A stretch of 64,000 bases of DNA, taken from Branchipolynoe longqiensis (lineage: Eukaryota > Annelida > Polychaeta > Phyllodocida > Polynoidae). The stretch lies in NCBI GenBank assembly GCA_030323885.1, contig JASIRB010003768.1, forward strand, positions 1 through 64,000, written 5' to 3'. Shown piece by piece: positions 10,479 through 19,883 of this stretch. Position numbers and translations under genes: made by a program. The number at the start of each line of letters is the position of its first letter. The stretch's first letter is position 1. The notes under the pieces are model-generated. The model did not search any database and was not told the DNA's origin. It worked only from the letters and a program-made list of their open reading frames with translations.

Positions 10479-11524
10479 CCAGATAGCACACATGGAGCCG
10501 TCAGGCCGACGTTGGCTATTGGTCGCACCGTCGCCACATATTTGCCACCGTCGGGCTACCGTCATTCCGACGGTGGTGGCCCGCCGCTGGGTTTCAATCA
10601 TTTTGCACATTTGGGCCACCGTCGAGCCACCGTCGGGCCGACGGTGGTGATCCGCCACTGGGTTTCAATCTTTTGCACATTTGGGCCACCGTCGCGCCGA
10701 TGGTGATGACCCGCCGCTGATTTTCAATCATTTTGCACATTTGAGCCACCATCGAGCCAACGTCGGGCCGACGGTGGTGATCCACGCATGCACAGTTCTT
10801 TAAATTTGGTTTCCGGCTCGAGTCACCCGCGGAGCACGTGCGATCGTTGAGCAGCGTTCTTTTTCTACAAATAACTCCAGAAATCGCAGGAATTTTAAGG
10901 AATTATTTAACAGGTTTGTTTATTAATATGTTTAGATTATTTTGTAAAAGTTTTGTAATTTATTTCGACGTATTAATGGAATTATTCGTGTTAATACGAT
11001 TTGAATTATCCGGTACGGAATGTTGACGAAGCACCGCCATCTTGGTTTTTTCCGGCAAATTTAATATAATCTTTTTGGTAAAGATGTTTTCTATATGTGT
11101 ACCAAGCGATTTGTTAATAGGTTGTGTGGTTTTAGAGATATTTCACTTTCCCTAAACACTTTTCACTAACTCTAACCCTAACCCTAACCCTAAACCTAAC
11201 CTATACCCATATAGAAAAAGTGAAATATCTCTAAAACCACACCACGTAAAAACAAATCACTTGGTACAAATATAGAAAACATCTTTACCAAAAAGATTAT
11301 ATTAAATTGATAAGGTTTTCTATTAATTTTGAATAAATATATTGTGTCGGGCCTACGGCGTTTTCCGCCGTCGGGCCAACATTGTTTTGTCCAACCTCCC
11401 ACCGTCGGGCCGACGGCGGCAGCCGCCATCGAGCCGAGGGAGGGAGGTTGGACAAAACAACGTCGGCCCGACGGTGGTTTCCACCGGTGGGCCGCCGTTG
11501 GCCCGACGGCTGTCTGCTATCTGG
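10479..11524. mobile_element. MITE-like element with CCCAGATAGCA termini at a duplicated TA
   Basis: Ends are CCCAGATAGCA (10479-10489) and its reverse complement TGCTATCTGGG (11514-11524). TA lies on both sides, and removing the element restores a continuous repeat unit. Inside are GC-rich arrays built on the palindrome GTCGGGCCGAC (10495-10790 and 11341-11515), a segment shared in inverted orientation with 17770-18210, and further ~200-bp units in both orientations. No transposase frame is present. TA duplication suggests a Tc1/mariner-type or similar mobiliser. Confidence 0.8.
11172..11203. repeat. Interstitial telomere-like repeat (CCCTAA)n
   Basis: Four to five near-perfect copies of the animal telomere hexamer (CTAACCCTAACCCTAACCC). 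They sit at the junction between a plus-oriented repeat unit (11046-11150) and a minus-oriented one (11205-11335). Confidence 0.85.
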
Positions 11525-11995
11525 GTAGGTGGTGTGGTTTAGGAGATATTTCACTTTTTCTGTAAGAAGATTGCTCACGGCCATTGACAATGCACTGAGT
11601 TTGCCGGTACGTGCAGTGCAGAACGTTTATTTTATTCAAAATTAGTAGAAATCCAGAACCCTAACCGTATCAATTTAATATAAACTTCTTGGTGAACATG
11701 TTTTCTATATGTGTACCAAGCGATTTGTTTCTAGGTGGTGTGTTTTTAGAGCTATTTCACTTTCTCTGTAAGAGGATTGCTCACGGCCATTGAGTTTGCC
11801 GGTACGCGCAGTGCGAAACGTAAGTTTTATTGAAAATTAATAGAAATCCAGAACTCCAACCTTATCAATTTAAAATAATCTTCTTGGTAAACATGTTTTC
11901 TATATGTGTGCCAAGCGATTTGTTTCTAGGTAGTGTGGTTTTAGAGATATTTCACTTTTTCTGTAAGAAGATTGCTCACGGCCATTGATTGACAA
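11525..11995 (+). repeat. Two tandem copies of the ~200-bp dispersed unit
   Basis: Copies start near TTTGCCGGTACG at 11600 and 11795 (195-bp spacing). Each contains TTCAAAATTAGTAGAAATCC or a close variant, CATGTTTTCTATATGTGTAC, a GATTTGTTTCTAGGT word and ATTGCTCACGGCCATTGA. The spacing and order match other copies at 14.8, 16.8, 17.0, 24.5 and 24.75 kb. Confidence 0.9.
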
Positions 11996-12183
11996 TGCAC
12001 TGAACTCCCAACAGCATCTGATAGACCCATATCACAGATTCATACAGCGTGCAAAGAATCAAATGATATTTGCATCCTGACCCTAATACGAATAATCTTC
12101 CCCAACCCTGATACATATTAATTAAGCAGAGCTCCATTTGACAAAGGAACTTGGAATGAACTCCTTGCAAACCCCAGCCAAGT

Positions 12184-12773
12184 GGGCCGTAATCGATTAA
12201 CACGACCCGGGCGACTCGGGTCACCCGAGTCGTCTGAATTTCAAATCGAACACTGCGAGTGGAGTCGACAAAAACACGTGCCGTGTGCAAAACGACCCGA
12301 CGCCAGTAACCCACCTCTTGGCTGGGGTTTGCTAGGAACGATGATGTCACACCTGAGCTTGTACCTGTAGCTACCACTACAAGTCCTATTCGTTGTTTTA
12401 ATGCTTTTTTTTTTAAATAACCCAGATTGTCAGCTTATACGATCCTAAAATACTTTAAATCCTATTTTGCTGTACTTATATTGGTTATTAAAACAAATAA
12501 TTAGGTTTTAGATTAAGCCACCATTTTTTCCAACCCGGGCGTGCAGAAGCTTATTCGGTTATTCGACCCGAGTCTGCAGGATGTGCGCATGCGCCAAAAA
12601 GTGGCTCGGGTGACCAGAGTCGATTAATCGATTACGCCCGAGGTGGGTTACTGGGGTCGGGTTGTTTTGCACACGACACGTGTATTTGTCGACTCCACTC
12701 ACACTGTTCTATTTGAAATTCTGATGACTCGGGTGACCGGAGTCGCCCGGGTCGTGTTAATCAATTATGGCCC
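12184..12773. mobile_element. MITE with ~138-bp terminal inverted repeats
   Basis: The arm 12184-12322, beginning GGGCCGTAATCGATTAACAC, returns in inverted form at 12637-12773. Each arm holds shorter inverted motifs such as CTCGGGTCACCCGAG and GTGGAGTCGAC, so the element can fold into a long, branched hairpin. The centre is AT-rich without a gene. Truncated copies are embedded in the next two elements. Confidence 0.8.
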
Positions 12774-12866
12774 GTGTGTTTGAAACTGGGGAGAATTTGA
12801 CGCATGCGCAGACGACGCGCTTAAAATCCGCGCATGCGCAGAAGCCACGGCCGGGCATCCGATCTG

Positions 12867-13318
12867 GCCGGTGTGGTGGTTTCAGCATGTTCCCGTGCTC
12901 AGCCGTGTCCCTCGCTTCTGCGCATGCGTCAGAATCTAGTAAACATGGCCGTAATCGATTAACACGAACCGGGTGACTCGGGTCATCCGAATTTCAAATA
13001 GAACACGCGAGTGGAGTCGACAAATACATGTCCTGTGTGCAAAAAAAGAATAACTTAGATTAATGAAATGGAAATATAGGTAAACTGGGCCATGATACAA
13101 TACTTTAAATCCTATTTTGCTGTACTTTTATCGGTTATTAAAAAAGAAAGAACAAACTGTCCACCCGAGCGTATTCGATTATTCAACCCGAGTTTGTAGG
13201 ATGTGCGCATGCGCCAATAAGTGGCTGGGGTGACCCGAGTTGATGCGAAATCCGCGCATGCGCAGAAGCAACGGGACACGTCTGAGCACGGGAACACGCT
13301 GAAACCACCACACCGGGC
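12867..13318. mobile_element. MITE copy A, ~60-bp TIRs, first of a tandem pair
   Basis: Left end GCCGGTGTGGTGGTTTCAGC is inverted at the right end. TIRs continue with CGTGCTCAG..GTGTCCC and CTTCTGCGCATGCG. The interior contains a truncated copy of the 12.2-kb MITE. It is almost identical to copy B, 20 bp away. Confidence 0.8.
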
Positions 13319-13338
13319 TTTCAAACCACGACACCACA

Positions 13339-13787
13339 CCGGTGTGGTGGTTTCAGCGTGTTCCCGTGCTCAGACGTGTCCCTCGCTTCTGCGCATGCGT
13401 CAGAATCTAGTAAACATGGCCGTAATCGATTAACACGAACCGGGCGACTCGGGTCATCCGAATTTCAAATAGAACACGCGAGTGGAGTCGACAAATACAC
13501 GTCCCGTGTGCAAAAAAAGAATAACTTAGATTAATGAAATGGAAATATAGGTAAACTGGGCCATGATACAATACTTTAAATCCTATTTTGCTGTACTTTT
13601 ATCGGTTATTAAAAAAAATAGAACAAACTGTCCACCAGAGCGTATTCGATTATTCAACCCGAGTTTGTACGATGTGCGCATGCGCCAATAAGTGGCTGGG
13701 GTGACCTGAGTTGATGCGAAATCCGCGCATGCGCAGAAGCAACGGGACACGTCTGAGCACGGGAACACGCTGAAACCACCACACCGG
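13339..13787. mobile_element. MITE copy B, second of a tandem pair
   Basis: This has the same TIRs and interior as copy A, with only scattered differences (for example TACACGTCCCGTG for TACATGTCCTGTG). Two near-identical copies in tandem imply a recent local duplication rather than two independent insertions. Sequence to 14100 matches 18640-18830 (shared words TGTTAGTACAATTACATTGC). Confidence 0.8.
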
Positions 13788-14312
13788 CAAACGTGGCTTT
13801 GTTTATCCCGACAGCTGACGAGCGGAAGTCGGTCCCGCACATGCACGCGGAAGATGCTGAGCTCGCTTATTTTCAGTTTTCTTTAGAGTAGTTCAAACAG
13901 GAAATATATTTGCTTTAATGTAAAATTTATGTTAGTACAATTACATTGCATAATTCAATCAGAAACACATATAGAAGGAAAACTGTTTTTTTAATGTAAA
14001 AAGCTTTTGGACTGTATGGGTTTGTACTTGGTTGTCTCAGTTCAGGCTATTTGTGTATAGGACGTCATATATACAAGTTTTTTTTTTTTTTTTAATGTTA
14101 CTGATACAGTATTTATTCTGCCCATAGCATGTAAGCTCCAGCGAGGGTGGTTGTTGTAAACGCTGGACAGCTGTGAGGAATGTGTATGCCTGCCCAGTCA
14201 ACACGTGAGGTCACGACAGTATCACAGTAATGTCACATACATCTCACACTATGATGCCATCCCTGTGATATCACATCGATGTCACAATGACCTCACACTG
14301 CTCGATAGCGAC

Positions 14313-14530
14313 CAGACCCACACACACACCCACACAAATCCCCCCCCCCCACACGCATACACCGCCAAAACCACACCACGTGGGGACGCAACGCGACCAG
14401 ACCCACCCACACCCACCCACACCCACACACAACCGGCCTGGCGAGCAGCTAGCCCCCCCCCCCCCAAATGACCATTGCTCAATAGCGACCAGACCCACCC
14501 ACACACCCCACGCGCACCTACAGCTAGATT
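14313..14530. repeat. C-rich and CA-rich simple repeat block
   Basis: Runs of C (14341-14350 and 14454-14465) and CACACCCACA words. The segment ATAGCGACCAGACCCAC occurs twice (about 14308 and 14483), so a local duplication is present. All open frames here follow from low complexity. Confidence 0.85.
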
Positions 14531-14764
14531 CCCACGTACTGCTCGATAGCTGCTCAACTTCAAAGTTCTGTCATCATCTGTCAACATCTGTTACTTTGTG
14601 TGGAGTTGTCACCAAAATGGTATGTAATAAGTTCTACTAGCTTATTTATGAGAATATATAGTTTACTCAAAAAGTGAAATTTGGTCAAATTAAACCCAAA
14701 ATCAAAGCGACATTAACGTCGTCGCCGCATCGTCGGCGATATTATCGAATGTAAAAAAAAAAAA

Positions 14765-14945
14765 ACATAGAGTTTGACCATACGCGCAGTGCAAAACGTC
14801 AGTTTTATTCAAAATTAACCAGAACCCTTTAATATAATCTTTTTGGTAAAAATGTTTTCTATGTGTATTCCAATCAGTTTGTTTCTTGGTGTTGTGGTTT
14901 TAGAGATATTTAACTTTTTCTGTATGAAGATTGCTCATGGGGAGG
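14765..14945 (+). repeat. Single copy of the ~200-bp dispersed unit
   Basis: Begins with AGTTTGACCATACGCGCAGTG and carries CAGTTTTATTCAAAATTAAC, AATGTTTTCTATGTGTATTC and TGAAGATTGCTCATGG. Five to fifteen per cent diverged from the others by eye. Confidence 0.85.
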
Positions 14946-16342
14946 AGGACTTTTGACACTATAGTGACAGGCTCATCTCTGCCTTAATTGCACTCATTTT
15001 CGGATGCTCAAATCGGTTCAAAATCACTTTGGACGTAAAAAGAATATATATATAGACCCAATTACTAATGTCTTTTCTCACGATATACCAAATATTATCA
15101 CGATCCTATACATCGAACGAGGTTAATTTTGAATCAGAAAGTGTCATTAGGTATGTGGACATCCCCGCGATGCATCGCCGCCGGTGTCGCAGTTTGAGTG
15201 CCCTGCCAGTTTGAGCGCCCTTCTGTTGCTTCTGCGCATGCGCGGATAGAGACAACATTAAAACCACACTAACTATCACAGTAATTTGTGATTTTTGGTG
15301 CTTTGAAAGCAAATTTATCTTGTTTCTATTAAATAGTTCAGATCTTTCTCTACAATTTCACATTCAGCTTTTTTTTTATCAGCCAATTGGAAGTTCTTGA
15401 ATTTATTTTGCGAAAATAGTTTTTGAGGCCATGATCTGGTAAGGCTAACACTGGCACTGACACTCAGAATATCCCAACTTTCACTATTATCTCTGTTTTT
15501 AATACTTTCAGAGTAAATTGCTCTTAGGTTACATTAAATACTTCAGATCTTCCTCTTCAATTGCGCATTAAGATATTTTTAATCGATCCAATGAAAGCTT
15601 TTAAATCTATTTTACAAAAGAATTATACAACCGCATCGGTCGGCGATCGCTCGGCAATTAGTCGTAAGATGGTCGTAATTTAACTGCAAAATGTTCGCAA
15701 ATCGATCGTAAGCGAACACAGGCCTCGTGTGATGCTTGAGTACAGCTACTATGGTCGCGGATCGGCGCCGACCAGTTGGCGATCGGTGGAGATGGCAGAG
15801 GTCGGAAGGAGATTGTTGGTGCTGCAGCGACAACCTTCTTGCGACTTCTAATTAATTTCAAACTTTATTTTTGAGTGTTATATTCACATATATGCTAAAT
15901 GGCATATCAGGCAATGGATTAAAGTAGTTAAATTAGATACTAAATCATGTATTTAGACAGTACAACCCATCAAATATGCCAATTCAGACAGCCCATGAGG
16001 TTGGCTTGCCTGGCAAATTGGCTGGTCAAATAAATCCCCAGTTTTGGCTCACATAAAGTGGCATAGCGTGATAAATATGTACCGCAGAGCAACAAAAGTA
16101 TATATATTCTTAATCCTCACAATGAGCTCTATTGATTTAACATGGTTACAATGCAATCAGAAAAACTTTGAAAAATGACCGACGTCCCTAGTAGTACCAG
16201 CACAATCAACCATGACGCTCCAACTGACGCCCCAACTGATAAGATTGTAGGCCTACGCTAAGATTGCTATGCATGTGACTACCGAAGTCGTTTAAAATAT
16301 TTAAAACAACAGTTATATATTTCTTTGAATCAAGTTTTTGGT

Positions 16343-16440
16343 TAATCTGGCAGCACTATAAAAGTTGTCATGAGTGCACTGTCACAAGTTGGTACTCGTC
16401 CTGATATGACCTTAGATGTTGCTAGGATGTAAAACAAACT
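16343..16440 (+). mobile_element. 5'-truncated SINE, same family as 46.2 and 61.0 kb
   Basis: The stretch GGCAGCACTATAAAAGTTGTC through GTACTCGTCCTGATATGACC to TTGCTAGGATGTAAAACAAAC is the SINE body and tail seen, in the other orientation, at 46233-46566 and 61004-61327. The tRNA-like head is missing. Confidence 0.75.
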
Positions 16441-16544
16441 TTTAAATGTTTTATGGACATAGCCATATCTAATGCACAACAACCACTGACACATTTGGCA
16501 TTTTAATATTTAGAAGAAGAATTAATCTGGGTCTCCCAGTGAGG

Positions 16545-16605
16545 CAGCACTGATATGACCTTAGATGTTGCTAGGATGTAAAACAACAACAAACAACAAA
16601 CTTAT
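16545..16605 (+). mobile_element. Short 3' fragment of the same SINE
   Basis: GATATGACCTTAGATGTTGC and a following GGATGTAAAAC end in an (AAC)n-like tail. The word ATGCACAACAACCACTG lies after it and also at about 16472, so the two SINE fragments lie in a small duplicated block. Confidence 0.65.
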
Positions 16606-16809
16606 GCACAACAACCACTGGCAGGGCGCTCAAACTGCGACATGCTGCAGTTTGAAGGTGTCAGAAAATCCGCGCATGCGCAGAAGCAACAGAAGGGCAC
16701 TCAAACTGGCATGGCGCTCAAACTGCGACACAGGTGTTGCAGTTTCAGCGGCACACCAGTTTGCCAGGGACACATCGCTTCTGCGCATGCATCAAAATCG
16801 AACAGCATC

Positions 16810-17134
16810 GTCACTAACCATATCAATTTAATAAGTTTTTTGGAAAAGATGTTTTCTATATGTGTACCAAACGATTTGTTTCTAGGTGGTGTGGTTTTAG
16901 AGATATTTAACTTTTTCTGCATTTTCTGCATGAAGATTGCTCACGACCATTGACAATGCCTTTAGTTTGACGGTATGCGCAGTGCAAAACATTAGTTTTA
17001 TTCAAAATTAATAGGAGTGCAGAAGCCTAACCTTATCAATTTAATATCATCTTTTTGGTACACATGTTTTCTATTTGTGTACCAAGGGATTTGTTTCTAG
17101 GTGGTGTGGTTGTAGAGATATTTCACTTCTTCTG
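16810..17134 (+). repeat. Two ~200-bp dispersed units, the second split by a MITE
   Basis: Marker words TTTTGGAAAAGATGTTTTC and TCATTTGTGTACCAAGG-like variants are present. The second unit stops at TTCACTTCTTCTG and continues after 18478 with TGTATGAAGATTTGCTCAC. Confidence 0.8.
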
Positions 17135-18478
17135 CCCAGATAGCACACAGCCGTCGGCCCGATGTCGGCCCGACGGTGGCCGCTCCGGCGGCCCGACGGT
17201 GGAAACCGCCGTCAGGCTGACGTTGGTTTGTCCAACGTCCCACCGTTGACTCGACGGTGGCTGCCGCCGTCGCCCCGACAGCGGAAACCACCGACGAGCC
17301 GACGGCGACAAAACAACGTCGGTCCGACGGCGACAAACGCCGTCGGCCCAAAGGCGACAAACGCCGTCGGCCCGAAGGCCATCTTGTTTTTTTTCCCGAG
17401 AAGACACTGTCATTCTAGTGTCAATACGTACAGGTGCAAAAATATTAGTTTTATTCAAAATTAATAGAAATCGAGAACCCTAACGATATTGTCTATATAT
17501 GTGTACCAAGCGATTTGTTTCTTCGTGGTGTGGTTATAGAGATATTTTCCTTTTTCTGTATGGGTTAGGGTTAGTGCTTAATTAAATACAGAAAAAGTGA
17601 AATATATCTACAACCACTCCACGTAGAAACAAATCGCTTGGTGCACATATAGACAACATCGTTACCAACAAGATTATATTAAATTTATACGGTTAGGGTT
17701 CTTGATATCTATTAATTTTGAATAAAACTAATATTTTGCAACTATACGTATTGACACTATAGTGACAGTGTCTTCTCGGAAAAAACCAAGATGGCGGTTC
17801 TTCGTCAACATTCCGTACACGAATAATTCCATTAATACATCCTAATAAATTACAAAACTTTTACAAAATAATCTAAACATATTAATAAACAAACCTGTTA
17901 AATAATTCCTTAAAATTCCTCCGATTTTTGGAGTTATTTGTAGGAAAAGAACGCTGCTCAACGATCGCACATGTTCCGGTGGCGACTTGAACTGAGTCGA
18001 ACCGTCAACAAACCGTACCCGATAATTAAAATCGTATTAACACGAATAATTCCATTAATATGTCGTAATAAATTACAAAACTTTTACAAAATAATCTAAA
18101 CATATTAATAAACAAACCTGTTAAATAATTCCTTAAAATTCCTGTGATTTCTGGAGTTATTTGTTGAAAAAGAACACTGCTCAACGATCGCACGTGTTCC
18201 GATCGCACGTGTACCGCCGGATCAACACCGTCAGCCCGATGTTGGCCCACATGTCGAAAATGAATGCAAACCAGCGGCGGCCCACCACCGTCGGCCCGAT
18301 GATGGCTCGACGGTGGCCCAAAGGTTCAAAAGATTGAAACCCAGCGGCGAACCTCCACCGTCGGCACGACGGTGGCTCAAAGCTGGAAAGAGATTGAAAA
18401 CCAACATCGGACTACCACCGTCGGCCCGACGCTGCGACCAATAGCCGACGTCGGCCCGGCGGCTGTGTGCTATAGGGG
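17135..18478. mobile_element. Second CCCAGATAGC element, inserted in a repeat unit, 2-bp TG duplication
   Basis: The left end CCCAGATAGCACACAGCCG is inverted at the right end (CGGCTGTGTGCTATAGGGG) with small changes. TG flanks both sides and the interrupted unit is continuous without the element. The interior has palindromic GC arrays (17148-17395 and 18228-18465), a plus and a minus ~200-bp unit around a GGGTTAGGGTTAG core (17562-17574), and two copies of a segment that also occurs inverted at 10800-11040. No coding capacity. Confidence 0.75.
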
Positions 18479-18827
18479 TGTATGAAGATTTGCTCACAGC
18501 CATTGACAATGCATTTGAATGGATGTGTCCCTGGCAAACTGGTGTGCCGCGGAAACCGCAACACCGTGTTGTCCCCGACCACAGTGATCGGGAGTGCGCG
18601 AACGGGTGTCGATTTGCAGCTGTTGTTTTAAAAATGGCTGGGTGAGTGGAGAGAAGGGAGAGTAAAACTGGGGTATTTTCAATCTTCTTCAGAGTAGTTC
18701 AATCAGGAAAAATATTTGCGTAATGTAAAATATGTTAGTACAATTACATTGCATAATTCAATGAGAAACAGATATAGATTAAAAACGTTTTTTTGTTGTT
18801 GAATGTAAAAAACGTTCTGGAGTGTAT

Positions 18828-18900
18828 GGGGTTTGAACCCACACCACCAAACAACTTCAGATTACAAGCTCAACACTCTAACCACTAGGCCACAGAGACT
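18828..18900 (-). mobile_element. tRNA-like SINE head
   Basis: On the minus strand GTCTCTGTGGCCTAGTGGTT (A box) is followed by GGTTCAAACCC (B box). The acceptor ends do not pair and the anticodon arm is weak, so a functional tRNA is unlikely. The head differs from the SINE at 8.9 kb. Confidence 0.6.
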
Positions 18901-19100
18901 ATCTGATTTTTCTAACTTCAAATCGACATAACTTTCTTGATACTTACTTTAGAACAATTATATGACTAGCATATTTAAGCTTGATTCAAGCTCCTTCCAT
19001 TGGTACAAGTAACATTGAGATAGCATGCATTAAAAAAAATGGTCACATCCCTACTATTCCAATTATTTAAGTCAGTGACAGATCGAGATGACACAACTTG

Positions 19101-19581
19101 TAGTCTGGGATCCACAACCAGAAAAATAATTTTGATGTGACACCCCTGCTATAAAATTTTTGGCAATTGGATTATGTCTATAGGGGTCTTGGACATCTGA
19201 AAAGTGAATTTGGACACTTTGAATGTATTGCGCAAATTCGGTAGACACCGTTTTTTTACGATAGGGTGTGATGACACCGGTCGCCTAATTCCGGGGTAGG
19301 GGAAACTAAATCTAGTATATCATCACAACGCAAGACTCTACTGCAACAAATTACCACTCATTCTTTTGGTATGGATGTAGGCTAAAACAATAAGCAGAGT
19401 AGATTCTGATTGGATGAACCTCAAGGTCACTAGAGGTCAAGAGGTCATGAAGGTTGTGGCATGCCAAAAATCTGGGACTTCCATCAAAGAAGTGCCTATT
19501 AATATACCGTATCATAAGTTTTTTCACTAAAATACTGTTTCAGTCAACTCCTTAGATTCCCCTGATGATTTTAGAAAAGGG
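19101..19581. repeat. Left terminal inverted repeat of the 6.4-kb transposon
   Basis: Matches the reverse complement of 24338-25468 apart from the 632-bp insertion in the latter. Conserved blocks include GTCTATAGGGGTCTTGGACA, TAGGGGAAACTAAATCTAGT, GATTGGATGAACCTCAAGGT and GTGCCTATTAATATACCG. Similarity ends near AGAAAAGGG at 19581. From 19582 to 19883 no gene is seen. Confidence 0.9.
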
Positions 19582-19883
19582 ATGTGAGGATTGGCAAAGA
19601 ACTAATGGCCCCCTGTCCATCTTTTACTAAGCGATATTTCAGAAAAAAAGACAAATTCAGTGAATTTTCCTTCGTACATTTTATTGATATAACTCTCATT
19701 ATCCAATAGTTTTTTGTCATTATTTGTGAAACTATCAGTAGAAAACGTCTGAACTATCTTGAGATAAGAAAAAAAAACTTAATAAGCAGTATGTTGTCAT
19801 CCCAAGTTCATCACTCTAACAATAACATATAATGTTCCGATTACAACTACACCTAGTAGAAAATATACTTTGTTCTTGGTTAC

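Larger units (their letters stand above)
15184..16731. mobile_element. Element bounded by 64-bp inverted repeats (NRF1-like core in each arm)
   Basis: The arm 15184-15247 (GTGTCGCAGTTTGAGTGCCC and on to GCTTCTGCGCATGCGCGGAT) is inverted with few mismatches at 16668-16731. The interior of about 1.4 kb has no gene. It contains a GATCG-rich stretch at 15600-15840 and two SINE fragments. The arm end resembles the CTTCTGCGCATGCG part of the 12.9-kb MITEs, so the families are probably related. Confidence 0.65.
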
